Source of the DNA: Rhodospirillaceae bacterium bin65
Lineage (GTDB): Bacteria; Pseudomonadota; Alphaproteobacteria; Bin65
Direction of reading: 5' to 3'
Assembly (NCBI GenBank): GCA_002238725.1
Contig: MPMX01000006.1
Location: 59,335-123,334, forward strand
Length of the DNA: 64,000 nucleotides
Shown here: positions 35,370 through 43,249 of the stretch, piece after piece
How positions within the stretch are numbered: the first letter of the stretch is position 1
How the letters are laid out: each line of letters opens with the position of its first letter
Position numbers and translations under genes: made by a program
Notes under the pieces: generated by a model
What the model was told of the DNA's origin: nothing
Databases searched by the model: none
What the model saw: the letters and a program-made list of their open reading frames with translations, nothing else

Positions 35370-36292
35370 TACTCGGCGGCCTCCGCGTCCAGCCGGTGCT
35401 CGTGACGCAGGATCGGATCGGCCTGGGGCGCCTGGGTGGCGATCGGGCAGACCCGCATGCATTCGAAACATTGCGCCAGCAGGCCGCCGGAGCCGACGCT
35501 CATCTTGTACCACAGCATCTTGTTGTCCGGATCGAACAGGGCGTCTTCCCGGTCTTCCTCGTCGGTCGCGCGGATGGCGTCCATGATCGCCGAGGGCACG
35601 GTCTCGTACTGCTGGGTCATCTCTGCGCAGGCCGCCATGTCGTAGCGCATGACCTTCTGTTTCCCGGTCTCCTCGTCGACCTCGCCGTCGAGGCACTGGA
35701 CCGGGCAGAATTTCATGCAGGGCGTGCGCTGGATCGAGCGGTACATGTTCACGCAGGACGGCGCCGGGCACGGGTTCTCCGCCATCGGTGCGTCGGGCTC
35801 CAGCTCCAGTTCGGTGAACACGCTGGCGAAATACATGTAGCCGAACTCGGGATGGAGCAGGATGTCCCCGGCCAGCGAGCGGGCGCCGATGCCGGCCAGT
35901 TCGGCATGGACCTTCAGGCTTTGCAGCGGCACGCGCGGGCCGGCGTCCGGGTCCATGTCCGGCGGGCAGTAGATCGAGCGGATGCCGAACTTGTTCTCGA
36001 TATAGAAGGCCAGGCCGTAGGAGATGGAATAGGCGCGCGTTTCGGTCGAACCGAAATAGCCGAGCGCCTTCGACGGCACGGTCCACGCCCCCTGGGTCTG
36101 GCCGCCGACGCCGATGGCGATTACCGACTTGACCCGCGGCATGATATCGGCCGGTCGGTGGCCCGGCGGGCAGATCCGGTTGACGGCCTCCAGGTCGGCG
36201 ACGCCCGCGGCGAGCGCACCCTTCTTCAGGCAATAGGCCAGGACGGCTTCCTTGGCGGCGGCCTTGTCGATTGCGGGCTTTTTCTTCGGCAT
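35369..36292 (-). CDS. QueG/reductive-dehalogenase-like [4Fe-4S] protein
   Basis: This 307-residue protein is distantly related to epoxyqueuosine reductase and reductive dehalogenases. AGIGARSLAGDILLHPEFG followed by TELELEPDAP corresponds to the conserved core of that superfamily. Cysteines at about 175, 180, 192, 196 and 200 and a second group at 275, 278 and 282 (CFECMRVCP) can hold two [4Fe-4S] clusters. No Tat signal is seen, so it is cytoplasmic. It sits between the two ligase-like genes; 18 bp separate it from the one upstream. It may be an electron-transfer partner or a second reductase; cobalamin binding is untested. Confidence 0.7.
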   Translation of the reverse strand: MPKKKPAIDKAAAKEAVLAYCLKKGALAAGVADLEAVNRICPPGHRPADIMPRVKSVIAIGVGGQTQGAWTVPSKALGYFGSTETRAYSISYGLAFYIENKFGIRSIYCPPDMDPDAGPRVPLQSLKVHAELAGIGARSLAGDILLHPEFGYMYFASVFTELELEPDAPMAENPCPAPSCVNMYRSIQRTPCMKFCPVQCLDGEVDEETGKQKVMRYDMAACAEMTQQYETVPSAIMDAIRATDEEDREDALFDPDNKMLWYKMSVGSGGLLAQCFECMRVCPIATQAPQADPILRHEHRLDAEAAE

Positions 36293-36310
36293 CGGGTCGG
36301 GCTTTCCGGT

Positions 36311-37903
36311 TCAGGGCATGCGCCAGTCGGGCGCGCCGCTATTCTGGGCTTCCGAGGCCGCATCGCGCAACAGCCGGCGCAGCATATTGCCGTTGCCCGG
36401 ATTGCGGGGGATTTCGGCGCAGAAGTAATAGCCTTTGGGCCGCATGAAGCCGGGCAGGCTGGAGGCCCGGACATGGGCGTCGATTGCAGCGGCGTCGGCG
36501 CTGCCGACGATGCAGCCGACGACGATCTGGCCCCAGCGCTCGTCGGGCAGGCCGATCGCGCAGCAATCCCCGACGCCTGGCGCGGTCTGCAACACGGCCT
36601 CGACCTCTCCGGGATGGATGCTCTCGCCGCCCGAGCGGATCATGTCGTCGACCCGGCCGCGCAGGGTGAAATAGCCGCGCTCGTCCAGGGTGACGACATC
36701 GCCGATGCGCACCCAGCCGTCCCGGACCTTTTCCGCCGTCGCGTCCGGCCGGTTGAGATATTCGGTGAAGATCGTGTCGGCGTCGGCCGCGACCAGCAGT
36801 TCGCCCTCCTCGCCGGGGCCGATAAGGTCGTCCGGCCCGCCGCCCAGGGAGACGACGCGCAGGCGGGTGTAGTAGCCCGGCCGCAGCGCCAGGTGGTCGC
36901 CCACCGGCGTCGGGTTGTAGGCCGAGCACATGGTCTCCGTGGTGCCGTAAATGTGCCGGATCTCGGCATTCTCCCAGGTCCGGTCCATATGGGCGATCAG
37001 CTCTTCCGGAATGTTCGAGCCGCCATAGAGCACGAGGCGCAGGGAGCGCATCTTCTCCGGCGCGTAGTTCGGCGCCCTGGTCAGCGCGTAATACAGGGTC
37101 GGCGCGGCGAAGGTGTAGGTGAGCTGCTGACCTTCGACCAGGTCGACGGCGGCGGCCGGGTCGAACGCGCTCATCACCTGGTAGCTGCCGCCGAAGGCCA
37201 GCGTCACCAGGAACACGCCGTAGAAGCCGATGGCGTGGGCGAGCGGCATGAAGCCGAGCGCGCGCGTGTGCGGCCCGTGCAGCACGCTGCCCTGGGTCGC
37301 CAGCCACAGCACCCGCGGCTCGGTCGTCCGCTGGGCCAGCACCACCCCCTTGGGCAGGCCGGTCGTGCCGGAGGTGTGGAAGATGATCGCCGGGTCTTCG
37401 CGGCCCAGGTCGGGCCGCGGCGGCAGGCTGGCGGCTCCGGCGCGGCAGGCGGCGAAATCCTCGGCCTCGCCGGCCGGGCCGGCGACTGGGCCGCCGGGCG
37501 TGAACAGGGGCGCGCCTTCCGGCAAGGCGGCCGCGACGGCCTTTACCGCTTCCGGGTCCGGCGCCACGAAAGCGCCCTTCATGGCGCCGGCTTCGACCAG
37601 CCGGCCGATATCCGGCGGTTTGAGCCGCGGATTGAGCAGCGCGGGCACCGCGCCCAGCCGGGCGAGCGCAAGCAGCGCCAGCCCGTGCTCCAGGATGTTG
37701 GGCAGGCAGGTCGCGACCCGGTCGCCCGGCCCGATGCCGCGCGCGGCAAAACCCGCCGCTATGGCGTCGAGTTCGGCGATCAATTCCCGGTAGGTGAATT
37801 GCCGGTCCGTCCGGTCGTCGCGGATCGCCGGCGCGTCGGGCGACCGGTCGGCCTGGTTCCAGACGAGGTCGTAGGCCGTCGGGGGGGCGGTCGGGGCGCT
37901 CAT
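36311..37903 (-). CDS. AMP-dependent ligase-like protein lacking the A10 lysine
   Basis: This 530-residue ANL-superfamily protein starts at ATG 37903. The P-loop is IIFHTSGTTGLPKGVVLAQ; GTTETM, ERGYFTLRGRVDDMIRSGGE and the C-terminal domain are all present. The usual A10 motif (PRxxSGKxLRR) reads PRNPGNGNMLRR, so the catalytic lysine is replaced by asparagine (codon AAT). Adenylation activity is therefore doubtful. The protein may perform only thioesterification, use another lysine, or be a binding protein. It lies four bases after the stop of the reductive-dehalogenase-like gene. Confidence 0.78.
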   Translation of the reverse strand: MSAPTAPPTAYDLVWNQADRSPDAPAIRDDRTDRQFTYRELIAELDAIAAGFAARGIGPGDRVATCLPNILEHGLALLALARLGAVPALLNPRLKPPDIGRLVEAGAMKGAFVAPDPEAVKAVAAALPEGAPLFTPGGPVAGPAGEAEDFAACRAGAASLPPRPDLGREDPAIIFHTSGTTGLPKGVVLAQRTTEPRVLWLATQGSVLHGPHTRALGFMPLAHAIGFYGVFLVTLAFGGSYQVMSAFDPAAAVDLVEGQQLTYTFAAPTLYYALTRAPNYAPEKMRSLRLVLYGGSNIPEELIAHMDRTWENAEIRHIYGTTETMCSAYNPTPVGDHLALRPGYYTRLRVVSLGGGPDDLIGPGEEGELLVAADADTIFTEYLNRPDATAEKVRDGWVRIGDVVTLDERGYFTLRGRVDDMIRSGGESIHPGEVEAVLQTAPGVGDCCAIGLPDERWGQIVVGCIVGSADAAAIDAHVRASSLPGFMRPKGYYFCAEIPRNPGNGNMLRRLLRDAASEAQNSGAPDWRMP

Positions 37904-37907
37904 GCTC

Positions 37908-39170
37908 CTACCAGCCCGGCCGGTTTTTCCACCACCAGTCCGGCTTGTAGCGCTTGCCGTAGCCGAGCGCATTGTCGAGCCACAGGGCGAGCCGCCGGAA
38001 CGGCCCGCCGGCGAGCCTCTTCCAGCATCGGAAATAGACCCGGCCGAGCGCCGTCTCCGGCAGCTTGTTGTAGGGGCAGACGCGAATGCAGATGCCGCAT
38101 TCGGTGCCCTGGTTGGCCCAGAAACGGAAGCATTTCTCGCCGTCGACATTCCACTTCTTTATGCCGACGAAGTTGGAGGCGTTGTGGTAGGCGCCGTCGG
38201 GTTCGCCGGCGGGGATCGCCTTGGGCGGGCAGGCGTCGGAGCATTTGCGGCACAGGTCGCAGAATTCCTTGACGCCGGATTTTTTCGGCCCGTCGTGGGT
38301 CAGCGGCAGGTCGGTGAAAATCTTGCCGAAGCGCAGGCGCGGGCCGAATTCCGGCGTGATGACCAGCCCGTGCCGGCCGTATTCGCCGAGGCCCGCCTGG
38401 ATGGCGTAAGGCACGCACTGCGCGGTATCGTTGAGCGAGGCCACGGCGTCGTAGCCCAGGTTGCGGATGAACTGTGCCAGCGACATCAGGGTCAGCCCAT
38501 CCTTGGAATAGCCGTAGCCCGCCGCCGTGCCGCCCAGCGCCGAGGGCATGGTCTGGATCACCTTGCCGGGCATTTCCGTGCCGATGACGATGCAGTGGGG
38601 CAGGGCCTCGCAATCGACATTGTCCTTTTCGGAGAGGGTTCTGGCGTTGAAACGCTTGGTATAGTGCCAGCGCAGGTCGGTGGACGTGATGCCGATCAGG
38701 TCGGCGCCGAAGATGCGCGCGGCCTGTTTCAGTTCCAGCGCCATTTCCGCCGGATCTTCGACCGGTTCGCGGGTCGGCGCCGGCGGCGCATAGGGAGTGA
38801 GTTCGTCCAGAAACCCGTCGTGCCGCTCGTCCTTCAGCTTGCGCTCGATCAGCAGGTTGGCGCCGACCCAGGCGGCGTTGCGCATGGCGAAGTCCTTGGT
38901 GCGGTAGCCCTCGGTCTTCCGCACCCCCAGCCCGTGGGTAAACATCGACTTGAACCAGTTGATGCCCTTTTCCGAGCGGACGGTCTCGTCCCATTGCACG
39001 CGGGCGAAGGTGTCGTTGCACGCGTTGAAGCGCTGGAAGCCGGGCTCGATCTCGAAACCGCAAGCGGCATCGTCGGGCCGGTGCAGCGCGCCGCCGAACC
39101 GCTCTTCCAGCGTCGGCGGATTGTCGGCCGAAAGCGGCTCGGGCGTGTTGCGGCGGGCGGGCTCAGGCAT
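37908..39170 (-). CDS. Reductive-dehalogenase-like iron-sulfur protein without export signal
   Basis: This 420-residue protein has the conserved reductive dehalogenase block: LNDTAQCVPYAIQAGLGEYG (about 246-265), GRHGLVITPEFGPRLRFGK, IFTDLPL, then KEFCDLCRKCSDACPPKAI with Cys 304, 307, 310, 314. A second cluster uses Cys 347, 358, 361, 365 (CGICIRVCP). Known respiratory enzymes carry a Tat signal and a membrane partner; neither is seen here, so this is a soluble cytoplasmic form. The family uses base-off cobalamin plus two [4Fe-4S] clusters. Dehalogenation is possible but not shown; another reductive cleavage is equally open. Confidence 0.78.
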   Translation of the reverse strand: MPEPARRNTPEPLSADNPPTLEERFGGALHRPDDAACGFEIEPGFQRFNACNDTFARVQWDETVRSEKGINWFKSMFTHGLGVRKTEGYRTKDFAMRNAAWVGANLLIERKLKDERHDGFLDELTPYAPPAPTREPVEDPAEMALELKQAARIFGADLIGITSTDLRWHYTKRFNARTLSEKDNVDCEALPHCIVIGTEMPGKVIQTMPSALGGTAAGYGYSKDGLTLMSLAQFIRNLGYDAVASLNDTAQCVPYAIQAGLGEYGRHGLVITPEFGPRLRFGKIFTDLPLTHDGPKKSGVKEFCDLCRKCSDACPPKAIPAGEPDGAYHNASNFVGIKKWNVDGEKCFRFWANQGTECGICIRVCPYNKLPETALGRVYFRCWKRLAGGPFRRLALWLDNALGYGKRYKPDWWWKNRPGW

Positions 39171-39231
39171 GGCGCGCCATTTTCACCAGTCTTTGCCGCC
39201 CCCTGTCAAATGCCGCGTCGGCAGTACGGCC

Positions 39232-39807
39232 CTACGGCCAGAGGGCATCGAGCGGAAAGGTGATCGCATCGAAGGGCGGAATGGAGACCGGATCGTCGTT
39301 GCGCGCCGTAGCGATCAGGACCCATTCGCCGTTGCGCAGTTCGAAGGCCTCCAGGTCGCGCGCGATGGGATCGATGAACCAGAGGTGGCCGACGCCCTCG
39401 CGGGCATAGACCGGGCGCTTGCCGTGGCGGTCGAGTTCGCGGGTCGAGGGCGACAGCACCTCGCAGACCCAGTCCGGCGCCAGGGTGAAAAAGGCGGTGT
39501 CGGGAAATTCCGGCATCCGCTCGCGCCGCCAGCCGGCAAGGTCCGGCACCAGGATATCGTCGCCGAGATGCAACTCCGGCTCGTCGATGATCCACCAGCC
39601 ACCGGGGCCGCCTTCGCCGAAGTCGAACGGATCGCCGATCTTGCCGCCGAGAACGGAACTGGCGCGCGCATGTGTCGGGGCCGGCCGGGGGTGGGTGGAG
39701 AGCGAGCCGTCCACGACCTCGGCTACCATATGCGCCGGCGCGTCCAGCACGTCCTGGTAGGTGGCGCGACGTACGGGTCGTTTGAGGGCGGCCTGCGAAG
39801 GGGCCAT
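39232..39807 (-). CDS. Uma2-family (DUF820) protein
   Basis: This 191-residue protein starts at ATG 39807. The PD-(D/E)XK-like fold of the Uma2 family is indicated by LVPDLAGWRRERMPEFP (about 103-119) and DWVCEVLSPSTRELD (about 129-143), followed by KRPVYAREGVGHLWFIDP. Uma2 proteins are widespread, often multicopy, and of unknown biological role. It lies between the MetF-like and reductive-dehalogenase-like genes on the same strand with gaps of 86 and 61 bp, so it may be part of that transcript. Confidence 0.83.
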   Translation of the reverse strand: MAPSQAALKRPVRRATYQDVLDAPAHMVAEVVDGSLSTHPRPAPTHARASSVLGGKIGDPFDFGEGGPGGWWIIDEPELHLGDDILVPDLAGWRRERMPEFPDTAFFTLAPDWVCEVLSPSTRELDRHGKRPVYAREGVGHLWFIDPIARDLEAFELRNGEWVLIATARNDDPVSIPPFDAITFPLDALWP

Positions 39808-39893
39808 GTCGGTCGTCTCCCGGTGGCGGGGCTGACTATACCATGGCGAAGGCCGGCGCTGTAGAGCGGGACGGCGCGGAGGTCGCGAGCGGC

Positions 39894-40862
39894 TCAGGCC
39901 GATAGCGCCGGGCGGTCCTTCAGCACGCCGCTCCTCTCGATGACCTCCGCCATAGCGGCTTCCTGGCGCGGGGCCATCAGATGGACGCCGCGGACGCCGG
40001 GAACCTCGCGCAGCTGCTGGATCAGCTCGGCGCAGATCTTCTTGCCTTCCTCCCGCTCGTCGTCCGCGCCTTCGAGCCGCTTCAGGATCGCATCGGGAAT
40101 GGACACGCCGAAAAGGTTCTCGTCCATCCAGCGCGCCTGGCGCAGCGAAGCCAGCGGCCCGATGCCGATCAGGAAGGGCAGATTTCCGGCGATGCCGAAA
40201 TCGGCAAGCCGCCCGAAGTAGAGTTTCGCCGTTTCGAGATCGAAACAGTATTGGGTCTGGGCGAAATCCGCGCCGGCCTCGATCTTCGACCGCAGGCTCT
40301 TCGGCGCCCAGCCGGCCTTCGGGACCATGGGCGCGTCGGCGCAGCCGATAAACAGTTTCGGCGGCGCCTTGATCTCGCGGCCGGCGTTCAGCAGCGCCTC
40401 GTCGCGCATCCTGCGGGCGAGCCGCATCAGCCCGGCGGAATCGAGGTCGAACACCGTCGTCGCCGTCGGCTCTTCGCCCTTCTTCGGATCGTCGCCGGTC
40501 AGGCACAGGATGTTGGGAATGCCGAGCGCGCCGGCGCCGAGCAGATCGCCCTGCAGCGCGATCACGTTGCGGTCGCGCACGGTAAATTGCAGGACCGGCT
40601 GAATGCCCTGCTGCATCATCGCGCCGGCCAGCACCAGGCTGGAGACATGAGCCTTGGCGGTGGCGCCGTCGGTGACATTGACCGCATCGGCGACGCCGCG
40701 CAGCGGCGCCACCCGGTCGAGCAGCGGGGCGAGGTCGGTCGTCGCGGTCGGGGAGGTTTCGCAGGTCACGGCGAAGCCGCCGGCGGCCAGCACCCGTTCC
40801 AGATTGCCGCCGGATTTCAGTTCGCCTTCCGATGCCGAATCGTTCATCGCCGTTTCCGTCAT
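39894..40862 (-). CDS. Methylenetetrahydrofolate reductase-like protein
   Basis: This 322-residue protein starts at ATG 40862 (ATG 40847 possible). It has a MetF-type TIM barrel: AVTCETSPT at the first strand, DAVNVTDGATAKAHVS, PVLQFTVRDRN, GIPNILCLTGDDPKKG, and FAQTQYCFD. This resembles the MetF of methyl-transfer/O-demethylation systems more than the biosynthetic enterobacterial enzyme (no FEFFPPK-like opening). The family reduces methylene-THF or oxidises methyl-THF through FAD. It is the first gene of the minus-strand run to 33399 and divergent from a methyltransferase-like gene. Confidence 0.78.
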   Translation of the reverse strand: MTETAMNDSASEGELKSGGNLERVLAAGGFAVTCETSPTATTDLAPLLDRVAPLRGVADAVNVTDGATAKAHVSSLVLAGAMMQQGIQPVLQFTVRDRNVIALQGDLLGAGALGIPNILCLTGDDPKKGEEPTATTVFDLDSAGLMRLARRMRDEALLNAGREIKAPPKLFIGCADAPMVPKAGWAPKSLRSKIEAGADFAQTQYCFDLETAKLYFGRLADFGIAGNLPFLIGIGPLASLRQARWMDENLFGVSIPDAILKRLEGADDEREEGKKICAELIQQLREVPGVRGVHLMAPRQEAAMAEVIERSGVLKDRPALSA

Positions 40863-40981
40863 ACGTGCATCCTGCTGCCTGCGGCCCGGCCGCCCTTGCC
40901 GCCGGGCCCGGTTATCGGCCATACAGCAGGAAGCCCTGCGCCGGCAATCCGCCGGGCGCGAAAGCGGCGAACGAGGCGGAA

Positions 40982-42160
40982 ATGGCGCAGGCGGCAAAAT
41001 TAGCGGTTCCGGTCGAACCCGACGCGGGATCGGAGGGCGCGAAACACGCCTTCCGCTTCTTCGACAACCGCGAAAAATACCTGATGTTCGTCACGACCTG
41101 CTCGGAGAAGTGGGAAGTGGCGCAACGGATCGGCCGCGAAATTCCGTTCCTGAAGCCGACGCCGCCGGCGCTCAACCTGTTCGATGCCGGCGTCGGCGAC
41201 GGCACGGTGCTGACCCGGGTGCTGCGCAACCTGCACCGGCAGTTTCCCGCCATACCCTTCTGCGTCGTCGGCAAGGAGATCAGTATGGAGGATGTGCGCC
41301 TGACCCTGGAAAAACTGCCGGACCGGTTTCAGGAGCATCCGCAGCTCGTCGTCGTCATCACCAATCTCTACTATGCCGAATCGCCCTTGCTGCGCGTCAA
41401 CCGACCGGAGACCAAGCTGCCGGTGAAGCGCTGGGACATCGCGCTGGAGGGCAGCACGGCGCACGAGTTCGACGAGCAGGTGCGCGGCCTCGGGCCGATC
41501 CTGGCCGAAGGGTGGCAGACCAAGACCAGCGAGAAAACCGGCAACCCGCTCTATGTCCAGCCGTCGATCCTGGTGCTCTACCGCAAGGATCGGGCCTTTC
41601 CCCTGAACAACGTAATCCCGCCCGAGGGCTGCGCGCCGTCGGGATACGACCTCATCATCGCCTCCCAGCCTTACAGGGCGCGGCTCAGCGCCGAGATCAA
41701 GGTGCGCAACGTGCTGGGGCCGCTGGCCCGCGCCCTGTCTCCCGGCGGACGGATGATCGTCATACAGGCGACCGGCAACGATCCGGGCATGGAGCTGATC
41801 AACGCCGTGTGGGAGGAGGAGTTTCCCTTCGCCACGCCGCGCCGCGACCTGATCGCGGGCATGAAAGCCGCGCTGGACAGCAGCCACAACGATCTGAACT
41901 ACGATGCGCTGGCCGACGACGATTCGCTGTTCCGCTACGATCTGCATGCCCTGCCCGACGAGATCGGGGAGAGCATCGGCACCTCGACGCTGCTGGCCGC
42001 CTGGAACGCCGCCACCTACGTCGCGCAGATCGAGGACGACCGCATGGTCGATGTGCTGCGCGACGGCGACTATCTGGAGATCGCCCGCGACGTGCTGAAA
42101 CGGCATGGCGGCCTGTGGTTCGAGGACGAGAGTTTTCTGGTGACCCGGGGATTTGCCTGA
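40982..42160 (+). CDS. SAM-dependent methyltransferase-like protein
   Basis: This 392-residue protein starts at ATG 40982 behind GAGGCGG. A class I methyltransferase motif I is seen in LNLFDAGVGDGTVLTRVLRN (about 64-83), with a later strand YDLIIASQPY and LGPLARALSPGGRMIVIQATG (post-II/III region). The N-terminal HAFRFFDNREKYLMFVTT is unusual. I do not recognise a named subfamily; substrate unknown. It is followed 30 bp later by an ornithine-cyclodeaminase-family gene. Confidence 0.7.
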   Translation: MAQAAKLAVPVEPDAGSEGAKHAFRFFDNREKYLMFVTTCSEKWEVAQRIGREIPFLKPTPPALNLFDAGVGDGTVLTRVLRNLHRQFPAIPFCVVGKEISMEDVRLTLEKLPDRFQEHPQLVVVITNLYYAESPLLRVNRPETKLPVKRWDIALEGSTAHEFDEQVRGLGPILAEGWQTKTSEKTGNPLYVQPSILVLYRKDRAFPLNNVIPPEGCAPSGYDLIIASQPYRARLSAEIKVRNVLGPLARALSPGGRMIVIQATGNDPGMELINAVWEEEFPFATPRRDLIAGMKAALDSSHNDLNYDALADDDSLFRYDLHALPDEIGESIGTSTLLAAWNAATYVAQIEDDRMVDVLRDGDYLEIARDVLKRHGGLWFEDESFLVTRGFA

Positions 42161-42190
42161 GGCCGGACACCTCGAGCGCGGGATGCTGCC

Positions 42191-43123
42191 ATGAGCCTCG
42201 ACCGCCTGCCCTTCGTCGGGGAAGCCGAGATTGCAGCGGCCCTGCGCTGGCCGGATCTGATCGACGCCCTCGAGGCGGCGATGATCGCCTTCTCGGCGGG
42301 GCAGGTCGTGCAGCCGGTGCGCCAGATGAATCCGGTGCCGGGAAAGGACGCGATCATGGCGGCGATGCCGGCGATCGGCGCCGGAAGCGACGGGGCCATG
42401 GGGGTGAAGGTCGTCACCCTGTTCCACGGCAATGCCGGCACCGGCGTGCCGACCCACCAGGCCGTCATCCTGCTGTTCGACAAGGCGAACGGTGCGCCGC
42501 TCGCAATACTGGATGGCCGCCTCATTACCGAAATGCGGACGGCGGCCGGAACCGCGGCGATCGTGCGCAGGCTGACGTCCAAAGAACCGAAGACCGTCGC
42601 CATACTGGGCAACGGCGTGCAGGCGCGCGCCCATGCCGACGCGCTCCGGTCCATCCGGAAGATCGACGAACTGCGGCTGTGGGCGCGCAACCCGGCCCGT
42701 GGCCGGCCGGTGGCCGAAGACCTCGGCGCCGTCTTCCGCGGCGATGCGGCAGAGGCGGTGCAGGATGCCGATATCGTCGTCTGTGCGACGTCGGCGACGG
42801 AGCCGGTGCTCAAGGGCGCGTGGGTCCGGCAGGGCGCTCTGGTCGCCTCGGTCGGCTGGAACGGCGCCGACGGCCGCGAGCTGGACGACGCTGCGATGGC
42901 GCACACGGTGCTGGTCGAGTCGCGCGATGCGGCGCGGGACCAGGCAGGCGATGTCCGCGGTTCGGGCTGCCCGGTCTTCGCCGAGGTTGGCGAGGTCTAT
43001 GCCGGGACCGCGAGAGTGCCGGAGGGAGCGACGGTGATCTACGATTCGGTCGGCATCGCAATTCAGGATGTCGCCGCGGCCTCGCTGGCGTTCGACCGGG
43101 TTACGGCGCCGGCCGGCCGCTAG
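42191..43123 (+). CDS. Ornithine cyclodeaminase/mu-crystallin family protein
   Basis: This 310-residue NAD(P)-binding protein includes MGVKVVTLFHGNAGTGVPTH (substrate Lys region), LLFDKANGAPLAILDGRLITEMRTAA, the Rossmann motif VAILGNGVQARAHADAL (about 138-154), and DADIVVCATSATEPV. Members include ornithine cyclodeaminase, alanine dehydrogenase (archaeal) and ketimine or imine reductases. It could feed an amino or keto acid to the CoA ligase and ThDP enzyme encoded next. Confidence 0.85.
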   Translation: MSLDRLPFVGEAEIAAALRWPDLIDALEAAMIAFSAGQVVQPVRQMNPVPGKDAIMAAMPAIGAGSDGAMGVKVVTLFHGNAGTGVPTHQAVILLFDKANGAPLAILDGRLITEMRTAAGTAAIVRRLTSKEPKTVAILGNGVQARAHADALRSIRKIDELRLWARNPARGRPVAEDLGAVFRGDAAEAVQDADIVVCATSATEPVLKGAWVRQGALVASVGWNGADGRELDDAAMAHTVLVESRDAARDQAGDVRGSGCPVFAEVGEVYAGTARVPEGATVIYDSVGIAIQDVAAASLAFDRVTAPAGR

Positions 43124-43249
43124 GCGGACCTTGACCGCCGGGAAACGAGTTGGTTCGATATCCGGGATCGCCGAGCGGTTCGGCGCCCCGCATCGGCCGG
43201 TCCAGCAGGCGGCTGCACCGCGCGCGGCCGGCGCACCGGAGCAACGCAC

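Noticed and set aside
35369..36292. Epoxyqueuosine reductase (queG)
   Set aside because: Shares the superfamily core but the first cysteine cluster is spaced differently and the genomic setting is between two ligase-like genes, so naming it queG would over-reach.
37908..39170. Respiratory reductive dehalogenase
   Set aside because: No twin-arginine signal and no rdhB-like membrane anchor gene nearby; a catabolic or unrelated role is more likely than organohalide respiration.
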